Positions 32,032 to 44,449 of a stretch of 64,000 nt of DNA are shown piece by piece. The translations under genes were made by a program, and so were the position numbers. The number at the start of each line of letters is the position of its first letter. Position 1 is the first letter of the stretch. The stretch covers positions 21,096,042-21,160,041 of the forward strand of contig ML681971.1 in the NCBI GenBank assembly GCA_007922195.1, given 5' to 3'. The notes beneath the pieces are model-generated. The model was not told the origin of the DNA and did not search any database. It saw only the letters and a list, made by a program, of their open reading frames with translations. Origin of the DNA: Podocnemis expansa (lineage: Eukaryota; Chordata; Testudines; Podocnemididae).

Positions 32032-34319
32032 GGACACACAAAAGTAAGGCTCACAAAGGCATTCCGTATGTGGTCGAAAGAGCTTGTCTCAGCATATAGT
32101 CTTGGTCCCTCCAGGATGGAATGTATTAGACATTATAATACTCTCTGGATTTGGACACCACTACAAAACAGATGAGTAAATTAGATACAAAATTGCCCCT
32201 TCATTCTTTATTCAGGCAGAGCTATTACCTACCTAGCACATACATTTTTAATTAGAAAAACAACGTAACAAGAGAAAGAGGGCATCCACCTCTTATCCAA
32301 ATTGCACTAGTGGGAGAAATATGTTGATCTGAATGGAGTTATTCCACATTTACACCCGTCTGACGTTAGCCTATCTGTTCACAATTCAGATTTACTGTAA
32401 CAGCATGTCTGCCGATCTCAAACATTCAAAGATCACAGGTGAGATTCTCAAGTATCGTAAGACTGGCTTCAAAATCAAGAGACTTAACTAATGGTGAGTT
32501 CTTTTTATCTGCCTTCCAAGGCTTTATGATACACTGGGGTTGTGTTTGCAAGCTTTTCCTCAACCACCAGAAGGGCAGGAAATGTCCTTATTTTTAAACA
32601 ACAAAGTTGAAATTCTCAAGATAAATCATGGGACCTTGAATATAAAGATAACAAGCAAGTATCAGAAGACGCACAATAAAATTACAAGAGTTGGAAAACA
32701 AAACAAAAAAACCCCACTTTGGTTAGGAAATGGATACATACATTCTAGTCCTCTCTGCCGAGCATGTGCAACACACGTGTGCACACCTCAAATCTGATAA
32801 GAGTCAGAACCACCCCAAAGCCTATACAGAGTAAAAGTGTACAGGAAAGAGCCATCAATTAATCAGTGCTATCAACCAAGAAAAACAGAGCTGGTGGGGT
32901 GGAGCAAACAAACATGGAAAGAACATCGAGACCATTAAAGTTAGACTGGGCAAAATAATGCACAGAGCTGTTTTGCTGTGAACATTTTTCTAATCAAGAC
33001 TGGGCAGGTGTACCAGTAGGTCTCTCTTCCTAAGACAGGAGGACAGAAGTGAACACAATCACCCAGAAATGGAAAACCACAAACTGCCTTGCTACCTCAC
33101 TCTCTTTCATTCCAATTGCTCAGCAGATAGCAACCCTCAAATAGCCGGTGGGAGAAAATTCTGAGGAGACTTTCGCTCACCCACCAGACTGGCAATGCCA
33201 TTATTTCCACCACTAGCTTTTGGTGAAAGACACGGCATCATTTCCAACAAGCATTCTTAGAATGGCTTACAAAAAAAAAAAAAGTGAAACTGGATGAATG
33301 GGCATTTTGATATGTCTATTATAATACAAACATCCCACAACCTCCCATGGGAAAATCTGCAGGAAAAGGTTGTAGGTCAGAAGAGACTTCAACAAGTGTG
33401 GCTTTGCTGAACTACTTCCAGGTAGCATTGCTGGTGACAGACTTACTCTTCCCACCTCATCCTACCAAAAAAGCCATGGATCCAAAAACAATCCAGCTTG
33501 TGAAGGATGAGCTGTAGGTCAATACCATCCTATGCAGGTTTCTGTTCTGACTACAAGAGACAATGAATCTCAATCCTGTTCCAAGCCATGCTATCAACAG
33601 CACTTTATTCACCAGCCACAAAACTATCTTCCCTAGTGAAAAGATGGCTGCTTGCAGCTGGTGAGGAAGGAAAGAATGATGATTCCACAAAACTTGTATT
33701 TCTACACAGGAACATGGCAATTGTCAATCTGTGTGTAAAGCATCTAATAGCTGGATGGGAGCTACCCAGCTCCTGGAAGCAAATCAACCTTTGCCTTACA
33801 GTCATTTACACTATGGCAAGACACTGCCTGCTAGTTGTATGAGTGCAAAAGGTGTAAGGTAATGTACGTTACAGCCCCATCAGTACAACCTGCTTCCAAA
33901 CAGGAAACTTGCTCTTTTAAGTTCTAAAAAAGGAATTCCTTACCTTTGGACTTCAGCTCCTCTCAATACCTTCCCACCACCCCTATTAACACGGTGAGGT
34001 TCATAGACATGTAGAGGAAAGGAAACTTCCAGGGCAGCAAAGAACCAGCAGCCTACACAGCAACCAAACAACCCCACAGGAAGCCTACATAGCAATCAAA
34101 CAGCCCCGCAGCCCAAATCCCTGGAAGATTGCTAGCATGGACCAGCTGGGGGTCTTCTTTACCCTGAGCCTTTGCACTGCTGCGACACCACGACCACTGA
34201 CCGGAGAGCTTCTTCCATGTGGGGCAGGGGGGGGGGATCCACTTCCCTGAGCGGCGGGAGCCGGTCTGCAGATGAAATCACCCACTGGCCTAGCACCACC
34301 TTCTCTGGGGCTTAGATCA
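32032..34319. other. Non-coding stretch, nothing assigned
   Basis: More than 2 kb without a recognisable gene, RNA or repeat boundary. Overlapping short frames near 33457-33842 on both strands have no motifs. Confidence 0.5.
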
Positions 34320-34378
34320 GTTTAATTGTATCACTCAGGGGTGTGGATATTCACACCCCTGAGTGAGATAGTTAAACC
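34320..34378. repeat. Palindromic MITE core
   Basis: Perfect 15-bp arms, tcactcaggggtgtg (34331-34345) and its reverse complement (34352-34366), with a 6-base loop. Imperfect pairing extends outward through 'gtttaa' and 'ttaaac'. Likely a short fold-back MITE. Confidence 0.8.
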
Positions 34379-35488
34379 AGCCTAATGCTCATGCGCAGAC
34401 CAGACGTTAGGCATCTTTGACAATTTTATTCCAGGCTTAAGTGCTCATAGGGCTTTTCAGTCACATTCATGACAGAAATGCACCTTCCGCCTCTCCCACC
34501 AAGAGATACTAAACCATCAACAGAGCCATGCAGATTTGCACCCAGCTGAGGATCTGACCTTTAGCATTTCCCAAAAACAACTGTCATCCTAAAAGAAGAA
34601 ATATTCCGGGCTAAAAGCTGGGGGGAGGGGGTGTTACTGTAATGGTAAAAGGGGATGGAGGTGGCTGAGAGAAGCGTGTTTTTAAAAGTACTGTCCACCA
34701 TAGGAAATTGCTCAACTAGAATGTGGCAAGCAGCCACATTTTAAAAGCATCTCAAGACAGAATAGCCTTGTTTTATAAAGTTGGTTTGAAACTACAGTTT
34801 GGGATCCTCTTGGGAAAGCAAAAAACTAAAAATGAAAATAAAATGCTTTCAAAGCTACAATGCAAATAGCTTCATTTCAATTACAAAACAACCACCATCC
34901 CCTACTACCCCCAGCCCCAACAAGTGCCATGCTGGGCTGCAGGGATAGGAGATTTGGAGCCAACTGACTGACTTTAGAAGAAGCTTCGTGATCATCTTTG
35001 CTGTACAGATGTACTGAAGTAAAGCCAAAGCAGACCAACAAGAAATAATCACATCTCAAAGCATAGGAAAGATCTGACTGCTAGGTAAAGAGGTGGTGGC
35101 CAGGGTATCTTTTGCAGAGGACACATTCTCCCTTCCAAAAGGACCTGTGAAATGATTACTAAGGAAGTTTACAAAAGCATACAATATTGTGCTTGCTTCT
35201 CATCCCCAGTGTCTTCCCTTCTCAGGAAAAACAAACCCAGATAGAACACCCATTAGCCTCTCCCCTTCTGCCTAGTCAATGCCCCACCCAAGTTCATTTT
35301 TCCTACTGTACCTCAAAACAGCCAAACTTCCCAGGGGCAAGCAAGCTGCCAGGAAGCACAGCTGACCTACAACACAGGTCCAGGAAAAGAAAAGCCAAGA
35401 CCATCACGCCTAAAAATTGGCCTTCAACCAAAACTCTGGATCCCAAATACTGCACACTGGGTGAAGATGGGGAGGGGTGTTTCAGGGA
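34379..35488. other. Non-coding stretch, nothing assigned
   Basis: No recognisable gene or repeat boundary. Confidence 0.5.
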
Positions 35489-35496
35489 GCTGAGTG

Positions 35497-35658
35497 CAGC
35501 ACCGGAATTAGGAATTTCAGCAGCCGGTGCACGTCCAGAGAGGAACATGCCCTTAAAATGAGTGGTACCAAATGCACCCTTTGATCAAATGGCAAAATGG
35601 AGCCGCTCTGGGGAGCTCAGGGCAAAGGCCCTGTCACCTTGCCCTAGTTACGGCCCTG
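35497..35658. mobile_element. hAT-type MITE with perfect TSD
   Basis: Starts CAGCACCGGAATTAGG and ends CCCTAGTTACGGCCCTG. Identical octamers gctgagtg flank it at 35489-35496 and 35659-35666. Same family as 7560-7700. Confidence 0.88.
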
Positions 35659-35666
35659 GCTGAGTG

Positions 35667-37074
35667 TTACAGCTCATCTAATTTCTGCCATACTGCAGAA
35701 GCCCTCTGCATTCATCAACGATGCTTAGATTAGATGCCCCTGGATTTGACAGGCAATGCAGTAGCACTGAACAGTCCTCCACAAAGCATCCTTGGCCCAG
35801 GAATAGATGCCCTCCCATAACTCCAAAACAGCCCAATTTTACTAACTTGTTGGCTCAGGCACCTGTGGAGGCTGAGGTTCAAGTGGCTCAAGGGAAGAGA
35901 TGAGAGTTAGGGAGGAGCATGTCCACTTCCTGTTGCTCATCAGGGTATAGAGATGAAGCTGTGATTCCATTCTGAGATGGTGTCAGAAGTGCCAGGCATT
36001 CTGGGTGACTCTTCCCACTCTGCCTCGCACTCTGGGGCATGACCTGAGGCTTCAGAGCCCCACTTTTTATTACTGATGCATAAATAAGCCACATTTCTGT
36101 TCCTACTGTCTGTGGGCCCAGTCCTTTGTGCCAAGCCCTGTATGGACACAGAGCAAAGGAAAAGGCCTGTTCACACAGGGTTTCCAATCAAAGACCCCTA
36201 GCCCTGCCAGAGGAATGAAATTGGCCAACTGAAGTCACCAGGGCTCTGCATAGGTGCATGGCTCCAGCCTGAATAGTTCTCAGTGCAGGACTAGAGCCCA
36301 AGTAAGATCAGTTACTTCTGTGCAGCCTGTCCCAGGCTGGCTCCAAAACCCTGCAGTCACAGACCTGACTACTACTCTCCCGCACACTGATTTAAAGGGA
36401 ATATCTTACTTTCAGCAACAAAAAGGCCCGAATGCTGCCTCTCCCACTGACCTCCATGTTGGCATCAGAGTTGTTGTTCAGCACAGATGGGAAGCACTTA
36501 GACATTGCAAGATCCAGCTCTCACAGGTTCACTCATGGTTTGCCTGCACTGGATGATGAGCTTGGAAACTCCAGTGACCTATCTACTCCTTAAGCTCACT
36601 GATCATGTGCTTCATTGCCTCACTGAACTTGGCCTTTGCATTTAACAGTCTCAGAGGACACCCTTTCCCACATGGCTCCTGAATCTTTGTTTTCCAGGTA
36701 CCATCCTGACTGAGGTAATGGAAATGGCTCAGGCCAGGAGCCAAATCACCTCCAGGCAGCACTGAAAGGCAAAATCAAAACAGTACACAATGTTCACACT
36801 GCGCCTCAAAACCCACTAGAGAAACCACGGCTGTAACACACACCCACGCAAAACTTGAAACGTGGCTACGGAATTACACATCAGGGCTGTTATTACAATC
36901 AGTGTTTATCACAAGGTGCTCCTCACCATGGCATCTGGAAAACACCCATTATTTATTGGTACTGCAGTAGAACTAGAACACCAGTTATGAACAGGACAAA
37001 TGAAGAAACAAAAAAGTCAACCCTGCTCCAAAGAACTTACAATCCAAATTAGGAGGGGAACAAGTTATGTAGCC
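35667..37074. other. Non-coding stretch, nothing assigned
   Basis: Frames of about 100 codons at 35888-36187 (minus) and 36254-36556 (plus) have no recognisable features. Confidence 0.5.
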
Positions 37075-37260
37075 AGGACTCTTAGGGTTAGAAGGTACCA
37101 CAGGCAGCCACTAGCCAAGATGCAGGATTTGTTGGTTCTTAACCATCTCTGATAAAGGGCTACCCAGCCTCCTTCTAAACACTCCACTAGTTAACCATCC
37201 TTCTTGTTACCTCTCGCTTGCCCTCCTTAAAATTCTAGTTCTTCACTTGATTTCTGCTCT
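37075..37260 (-). mobile_element. Diverged CR1-like 3' fragment
   Basis: Plus-strand landmarks 'cttagggttagaaggtacca', 'ctctgataaagggctaccc' and 'cctccttctaaacactcca' match the order of an old CR1 3' end in reverse orientation. Strongly diverged. Confidence 0.5.
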
Positions 37261-38538
37261 TTAAAAAAGGTTTTTTCCCCTTGTTTTGCAATCAAAATTA
37301 ATAAAAAACCTGAATTCGGATCTTCAGCTTGTAAAAACCAGAACAGCTAGACTGACTTCAATGCAGCTATGCTCATTTATGCCAGCTGAATCTTGATTAT
37401 CTTCTGTATCACAAATCAAAAAAACAGCTGACTCATCCGCAGCAAATCTAGGTGCTGAGTGCTTTTAAAAACATGAGACTAGCCAGATCTACCAAGACAC
37501 ACTGGAGTCTGTCGCCCCAATTCATCAAGGTGCTTAAGAACATGTCTAACCTTAAGCAGTCAAGTAGCCTCATTGAATCACACGCTTAAAGGCAGGCTTG
37601 ATGCCCAAGTACCTTGGTGAAATCAGGAAGAGAAACTTCAGGCAGAAGGGTATTTGTGCATCAGTGCAAAGCAGCTATTTCATTGCCAGTTGCTGGGTGT
37701 TTAAGGACTGGGGGAACGAGCCTAAATTCCACCTACCCATAAAAACAAGAGAACTTGACAGGTTCCTCATTTGCATCAGCGTAAGAAAGTAACTCTTTTA
37801 AGGCAGCCATCGAAAGAAGTGAGCACTGAATCAGCCCCACACAGTGGTCAAGTTTAGATTATTTTCCCAGTCTCCAGTCAAGAACACTTTTGCACACAGG
37901 AAGTCAAACAAAACTTCGGTTCCATTTTAATTATGCCTTCAAATGCAGCATGATCTGTGCTGCAAACATGGAACTTTACCCTGCCTTTGCTCTGACACTG
38001 CCCTGCAGTCACAGCTGGAAATGAACTCTGGGCATGGGCTCCAAGCCACTGTGGGCTAGTCAGAGCAAGCAACAAAGGATGCAGCCCAGATGACTCAGTC
38101 ACACTGAAGCCAGCACTCCCTGTTGAATGACCCATTAAACAATACTAGACTCATTCTGCCGTCCAGCTAAGACACTTCTATCTGCTACAAACACAAGATC
38201 TTCAGGGGCACTGCCAGCAGCAGGCATGGAAGCAGCGATAAGGAAGGTTGTTAGCACCTTTGGGGAAAAGGTCCTTCCCCCGGGAAAGTTACACAAGAGG
38301 GGCCTCACACTTCCCTTCAGGATGGGGTAAGAATTTGAGAGAGACACAAGACCACACATACTACACAACAAGTGGCATCTCCAAACACAAGATCAGGTTT
38401 AAGTGGCAATCTGTGTGTTGAAGACATGGGGCAGTCTCTAACGCACCATCAAAGAACATCAGTAACTCAGTCAAAGGTTAGGGGTCTATTACAGAGTGGG
38501 TGCGCAAACTTCAGCGACCTGCAATGGATAGGTGGTCA
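37261..38538. other. Non-coding stretch, nothing assigned
   Basis: No recognisable gene or repeat boundary. Confidence 0.5.
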
Positions 38539-38546
38539 GACTAAAC

Positions 38547-38991
38547 CAGTGGTACATATAGCCCTGGGGGTATGCAATGCTCTTCTGGGTTACATCAATG
38601 CTGATATTTTGCCTAGTTTTACAACAGACTATATAAGAAACAGTGGCAAAGTCAGGACAAACTAGAATTTCATACAGATGACAATTTGCTTATGGTGCAA
38701 TATTTATATTCCAATTCATTTTTTTAAATAAAATTATATAGCAAAAATGAGAAGTAAGCAATATTTCAGTAAAGCATGTTGTGACACTGTTGTATTTGTT
38801 TTTACAAGTGCCACAGGCCTCCTTGTTCGTTTTGCTGAACTAGACTAACATGGCTAACCCCCCTGGAACTTCTTGTATTTTTATGTCTGATTTTGGAAGC
38901 AAGTAGCTCTTAAGTGAAACGAAACTTGAGGGTACATAAGAACAATCAGACTCCTGAAAAGGGTACAGGAGTCTAAAGTTGAGAGCCACTG
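38547..38991. mobile_element. hAT-type element carrying a Penelope-like fragment
   Basis: Starts CAGTGGTACATATAG and ends AGTTGAGAGCCACTG. Flanks gactaaac (38539-38546) and gactagct (38992-38999) match at only 5 of 8. At about 38808-38876 it contains the subfamily 1 Penelope-like terminus ('gtgccacaggcctccttg' to 'ctagactaacatggctaac'), so one element inserted in the other or was captured. Confidence 0.6.
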
Positions 38992-39036
38992 GACTAGCTG
39001 CCTGCAATGGTCATTTCTGATCTTAAACTCTATGAC
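38992..39036 (+). mobile_element. CR1 3' terminal fragment
   Basis: 'gactagctgcctgcaatggt' then 'catttctgatcttaaactc' then 'tatgac' matches the last bases of a turtle-type CR1 in plus orientation. Only the terminus remains. Confidence 0.55.
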
Positions 39037-40556
39037 CCAAACTTTGTGCAAGTTTGAAACAAACCATGGCTATTGAAACAGCAACCACTTGCTCTGCAAG
39101 CAAGACACCTGACTGATCAAGCTCCAGTAGCTTCTTCCTGTTACACAGTGCTGTCTTTTCAGTTTGCGTTGTAGACAGGCTTTTTACTGGCATAGGTGTC
39201 TCCATCGGCCAGAGCAGCCACCACAAGTGGGAAGGAAAGTACGGGTATACGCCACAAGGAAAGTCCTTCAAATTAATCTGCCCCTACACTGCCAAACAGC
39301 ATCCCAACTTCCATTCCCAAAAATTCAGTATCAAGAAATGTAAAAATTGCCCTAAAAATCTGTTTAAATTTTAACCTGTCCCAGAAGCACCTTTTATCTC
39401 TATTAGACAAATATCAAATAGGTACCCAACCAGCTGGTGCCAGGAACCCTCTCCTCCAAAGGGAACAGTAAAAACACACAGTCCCCAGCTATTTCTAGAA
39501 TTTCACACATTCTGCTTTCCAACCACTATGCTTTCTAAGCACAGGAAAGAGTGGCAGTTAATCCACTAAATAGCTTAACCTGCATCAAAAGGGCACTCCC
39601 CTTGGTCAGCAGGAGATCTTCCTGGGGGAGCCAGGTTACTCACACAATGTGCTGACACATCCAAGCATCTGCACAGGGTAAGGTGATTTTAAAAAGTTAA
39701 CCCCTTCCTTTACAGATGGCTTGTGACAAATGAAGCCACCTCTCAAGTCCTGAGGATTTAACAACTACTGGTGAAGTTCTGCCTCTCTTTTCTGGGGGTT
39801 CAACCATACCCAAAGCCTCCCCGTTCAAATCTAGATATCCTTCCACCACCTAGAAACTGAAAGGCTATTTAACCGCAGAACTGGCATGGCCGGGCTGTCT
39901 GCAGTGCACAACCTCCCTATCAGCTGCCCAGCCGTGACCTACAGGGTGAAACTCCATCTTCCCAACACTTTTAGGGCCTGCTCTAAAGCCCATGGAGGTA
40001 ACAGGGCCTTTAATTGACTTCCTTAGGCTGTGGATCCAGTCCTTAACTGATGGTACCTTTTCTAAGACTGCCAGCAAGGGGGTCAAATAGCACCAACTAG
40101 AGCGATGGCTTGCAACTGAGACAAGGCTAATTTCCCATAGGTCACTTAACATTTATGAGGCAGTCCCATGGACCTCATTATAAGATAGCTGAACCTAGTC
40201 ACTTTCTTGACCAAGTGTGTACCCTCAAGGCCTCACACCTCCACTTCTCCAGGAGTGGAATCACATCATTCTCTTCCTAGACTATGCCCTCTCTGTAGCC
40301 ATGATGCCTCCCTCAGCAGGGCCTGCAATTCTTCCTTTTGGGAGCCTGAGCAGCGGTCACACAGTGGCCAGGCAGCCTTCTTAAACCAACGCACACTTTA
40401 TTTTACAGTAGTCACACAATATTTAGAGGAGGAGTCTAAAATGGATTCCCGCTGACCAAGATTCAGGTGTTTTCCTGAGAAGCCATACTTAGGTTGAGCT
40501 ATTCTTTCCTTCCATGATTGTTTTTCTAGAGAGACCCTTATTAGACAAAACCAATA
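39037..40556. other. Non-coding stretch, nothing assigned
   Basis: No recognisable gene or repeat boundary. Confidence 0.5.
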
Positions 40557-40640
40557 TATTCATAGAGTTTAAAGCCAGAAAGGATCACCAGACCTTTCAC
40601 ATAGTAAACATCTACAAAAACCAGGAATACTCAGAGCAAT
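40557..40640 (-). mobile_element. CR1 3' terminal fragment
   Basis: 'tattcatagagtttaaagcc' then 'agaaaggatcaccagacc' is the reverse-orientation counterpart of the CR1 terminus at 38992-39036. Short and diverged. Confidence 0.55.
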
Positions 40641-40800
40641 GGGAGGAGGGACAGAGCACAGGACTTGGCCTCAGGCGCCCTAGGTTTTATTCCCAACTCA
40701 GCCACTGATCTCCTGAATGACTTTAGACAAGTCACTTTGCCTTCCTCTTTCTGTCCCCACCCACCCACACACAAAAATGAGATTAATAGCTGGAGATTTT
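40641..40800 (+). repeat. MIR-like SINE fragment
   Basis: 'cacaggacttggcctcagg', 'tattcccaactcagccactg', 'gacaagtcactttgccttcc' and 'aatgagattaatagctg' appear in MIR order. One of the clearest MIR-like copies in the window. Confidence 0.7.
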
Positions 40801-40889
40801 TTTGATGAAAAGTGTTACCTAATGTCAACGGAGGTGGCAGCCATGATGGCCACCCCGCCCCACACCTAGCCCCCTGGATTATGCTGCTC

Positions 40890-42065
40890 TCAGGGAGGAA
40901 TGTTAAGTATCAATCTCCCCTGATGGCCCTCAATCTCCTGTGTGAGTTTCTTCCTCCCCAGCTTTGTGTCAACAAGAAGGGAGGTGAGTTCCTATCCCCC
41001 CTGAACAGTTTCTCTGCACCCCGGTCACCACGAAGGAGGGGTCATTGTCTGGGGTCTCAGTTCCATCATTGGTCCTGACCAGAATCCCACTCCCAATTGG
41101 CTATTTTTACTCTGGCTGTGCAAAATTCTATTTAAACCTCCTGCCTCAGCTAGCTTAGTGTTCTCCCACTCTCGAATGCTAAAGGGCACGTCGCGACCCG
41201 GTCGGACTGATCCCCCGACTGAGACAGGGAGCACCCACCCACAAGATTTTTTTTTTTTTTTGGGTGTACACAAATTGCTGGCCGAACAATTAAGTACTAG
41301 GATGTTGCAGCTGGTCTGCCTCCTCGCTTTGGGTTCCACTACGGTGCTAGGACAGGTATTATAAATCGATACAAGCCTCCTACTTCTCTTAATTCTTCTC
41401 CTTGCTACTATCCATGTATAGTCTGTTACTGTAGCTTCCTTATTTGAGTTTTGTACAGTTTGTGTAGCTGTTTATTATTCCTCCTGTATCCTGCATAATC
41501 TTTTCATGATATAGATGTTCATTGCCTAGCATAGATTGTTATTTCATCATATGTTTATCAGCCATTTGTATTTTGCATTTTTATTGTAAAGTTGCTTATT
41601 GCTCCACTTCTGCTCTAAAATGCTGTCCCCAAATTCCCCCAGCATACAAGGGGGGAGTGTGGGAGTTTAGTTTCTCTCATCTGACTCCTTCATTCTGCCG
41701 CCCACCCTTCTTGGCTAGCAAGGAGGAATAGCTTTGAGCCATTGGTAAATACGCGTCGGGTGGGCTGATCAGTGCCTATACTGACGTTGAGGCAGTAAAA
41801 AGCTGAAAAGTCCTTGACTTATTATCGCCACCCTCTTGTAGATCATTGCTCCATACTGTTATTTGGCTTTAAGCATTTTAGTTGGTTGTAGGTGTTTTAC
41901 ATAGACTTTCTTGCTCCACACTGTTAGTTGGTCATAGGTGTTTTATGGTGTCATTAAAAAAAACTTTTTTTTTTTTTTTGTTTACTGGAACTGGTGTCCG
42001 TTTCATTGGTGGGTGTCGTTGGTCCATCGCAGTTACATTGCGAACCCGGGGTTCAACACCTAAGA
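40890..42065 (+). other. LTR- or promoter-like stretch, family unknown
   Basis: Contains a TATA-like 'ctatttaaacc' (about 41128), a C/G-rich leader, a T run (about 41247-41261), a short frame opening at 41302 with a signal-peptide-like product, a near-tandem duplication (41846-41946), and a terminal part, 'cattgcgaacccggggttc', near 42040-42055. The composition recalls a solo LTR or a captured promoter, but no matching TG/CA ends with target duplication, primer-binding site or gag-pol remnant was found. Confidence 0.25.
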
Positions 42066-42077
42066 ACTAGAAATTAC

Positions 42078-42430
42078 CGTTGTTCCCTCTAAGCTGTGTG
42101 AGAGCACAGCCCCCGCCACTTACCTGCACAAGGAACAATGCTGGCTGTGCATGGTTGACAGTCTTCTGGCCGTCAGAAAGCTTCCCCAGGCCAGGAGCTG
42201 TTAAAACAGCTGCCCGGAGCATGCTCAGTCAGAGCATGCTCCAGCCGAGAAGAGGTGTCTGTGGCCTGGCCATGCTGCTCTGGGACCAGGTAAAGGGGCC
42301 CGGGGGGGGGGGGGGTCAGGCCAGCTGTGGGGACGATGGGGAGAGCGGGCAGGCGGTTAGGTTAGGGTCGGAGGAAGGGATTGGGCCAGCTGGAGGAGGA
42401 GGAGGGGGTGGAAACAGAGAGGAGTGGGTT
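42078..42430 (+). mobile_element. Partial hAT-type element (family of 23500-24121)
   Basis: Begins CCGTTGTTCCCTCTAAGCTG, followed by 'gagcatgctcagtcagagc' and a G-run/GGAGGA-rich right half, in the same order as 23500-24121. The matching right terminus is not visible, so it is truncated or too diverged. Confidence 0.65.
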
Positions 42431-42964
42431 AGCCTCCTAAATTGCCTCATAGTAAACACCATAACTTGCTCAGCTGCATCAGCGGCTTAGAGGATATTAT
42501 CTCTAAATCCATCACATATAGCTTCTGATAGATAGTAAAAAGATTCGAACCTGTGACATAAAAGACAAGTAGGATGTAGGATACCTGTGATGTAGGACAG
42601 GGAAGGAACTAATTGCCAACCTCCTAAACATCCAGTTTCCCAAGCTTCACTGACATAATAGAGAAGAAAACACCAAGAGATACTCTTACATAGACTATTA
42701 TATGGGTTTGCAATGTTTTAGTCTGTTGCTGACACAAGTGACAACTTGGTGTCAGTGGACATGACTACATGTTTTATATAAAAAATATAATTATTGAATA
42801 AAAATGGAAAGGCATTTCAATCAGGATCCTGAATATCAGTCCAGTATTTTCTGTTGCAAATTTTAAAGGCACTCTGCTGAAATATAATTTGACAGTCAAA
42901 AAAAGGCGCAGTTTTCAGTTGACAAGTGCAAGCATGAAATGAACAAGGCCCCTAGACCTTTATA
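42431..42964. other. Non-coding stretch, nothing assigned
   Basis: No gene or bounded repeat recognised. Confidence 0.5.
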
Positions 42965-42972
42965 CATTAGCA

Positions 42973-44079
42973 CAGTGGTTCCCAACCTGTCGGCCAGGGA
43001 CCGCTGGGGGTCTGCAAAGTTATTACAAGGGGTCCATGAATACATCCAGCCCTAGCCTTCACTGGCCAGGAATCCATGTTGGAGAAGGCTCTAAATCAGG
43101 GTGTCAGACTTACAGCCTGCGGGACCAGATCCAGCCCACCAAGAACACTGATCCAGCCCCTGAGGCTGCTGCCTGGACTGTGCATGGAAGCTGTCTGCAG
43201 CAGTGAACTGCAAACACACGCTCCAAGCACATCAGGGCTAAGCTGCTTCTGACTCATCCACATGATCAGTCAACAGCACAGGGAAATTTAGGAAGTGGTC
43301 CAACCAATCCCAGCTCAGTTCTGCTGTGGTCAGCCAACCAGAGTCTCAGTCACAGCAGGCTAGGCCAGCTCCGGAGGGCCACTGCACTGTCCCCCACCCC
43401 AACTGTTCACTGTCAGTCAGTCAGCATGGTAATTTGATTGACAGCACACTTCACAAATCACAAATAAAAAAGCAAAAGTGGCTAAGGCCCATGTGGGAAC
43501 ATGCCAATCAAAGCCAGCTGGGACTGAGCCAACCAAAAGCCCGCAATCTGAATGACTGACAGTGAGTGGGCCGGGGGGAGTAAGCAGGAGCCCAGCCTGG
43601 CTGCCTGTGACCGAGCGATTTTTTTTTGTTTGTTTGTTTGTTTTTGCCTGCCACTAGGTGGTCAGGGAAGCAGAAGGGGAGCACATAGGACAGGGGAAAG
43701 GGAAGGTGTGGGAGATCCTATGGGGTTGGGGAGTGAGAAGGGGAGCCCATGCCTCTCTGAGCATGGAGGGGCAAAGGGCTGGGGAGCCCATGCGGCCACA
43801 TGGCCAGCAACAGCTGTCCTGGCTTCTAGTATGCCCCCCACATTGAATGAGTGACACCTCTGCTTCAAATGAACTGTAATTTGCCTGCTGTGAGCAGCCA
43901 CACCCTGGATATGTCCCCACCCCTTGAGAGCAGGGGTGGGGCAGGTCCTCCACTGCCCTTCTGTAGCACTGCTGCCTGCAGTCAGCCCCCAGTAACAATT
44001 ATCATTTTTGGGGGGGGGGTTGACAAAAGTTTGACATTAAGAAGGGGGTCCTCATACTCGAAAATGTTGGGGACCACTG
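42973..44079. mobile_element. hAT-type element containing a nested hAT
   Basis: Starts CAGTGGTTCCCAACCTG and ends GTTGGGGACCACTG. Flanks cattagca (42965-42972) and cattaaca (44080-44087) match at 7 of 8. Without the nested element at 43097-43862 it is about 340 bp, the size of a non-autonomous copy. Confidence 0.85.
43097..43862. mobile_element. Nested hAT-type element
   Basis: Starts CAGGGTGTCAGACTTAC and ends GAGTGACACCTCTG. Flanks ctctaaat (43089-43096) and cttcaaat (43863-43870) match at 6 of 8. Inside are a 'gcctgcgggaccagatccag' block and several CCAAT-like boxes. The 100-codon frames across 43552-43998 on both strands are compositional. Confidence 0.75.
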
Positions 44080-44087
44080 CATTAACA

Positions 44088-44449
44088 TACTGAATGCAAT
44101 TTCAAATCATGAGCAGCAGTGATTAAGCATTCTGGTAGCACAGGAGACAGCAAGAGAAAGAATCTCTTGCCACCTAGACTGGTGATCTCTGAACAGAAAA
44201 ACCAGGAGACGTCTCAACTTCCCAAACTTCCTTCAGGGCTGAGACCCTGGAGCAGAAAAGCAGACACACACAAAGAGGAACAAACAAGTAAACCAATGAG
44301 CTAGCCAAGAGCCAAGATGATAGAACTGTTGGAGGTGAGGAAGAAATTTCTCTCTGATGCAATTACACTGTAGTCAAGGCACCATACCAGACTAGGTGGA
44401 AGTTGGCAGCCAATATTCTCTATTGGAAAGGTAAAACTCAAAGTCCTTG
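44088..44449. other. Non-coding stretch, nothing assigned
   Basis: No gene or bounded repeat recognised. Confidence 0.5.

Noticed and set aside
40900..42057. Complete endogenous retroviral LTR with TG..CA ends
   Set aside because: Candidate ends do not share a target duplication and no primer-binding site, gag or pol remnant adjoins; reported only as an LTR-like stretch of low confidence.
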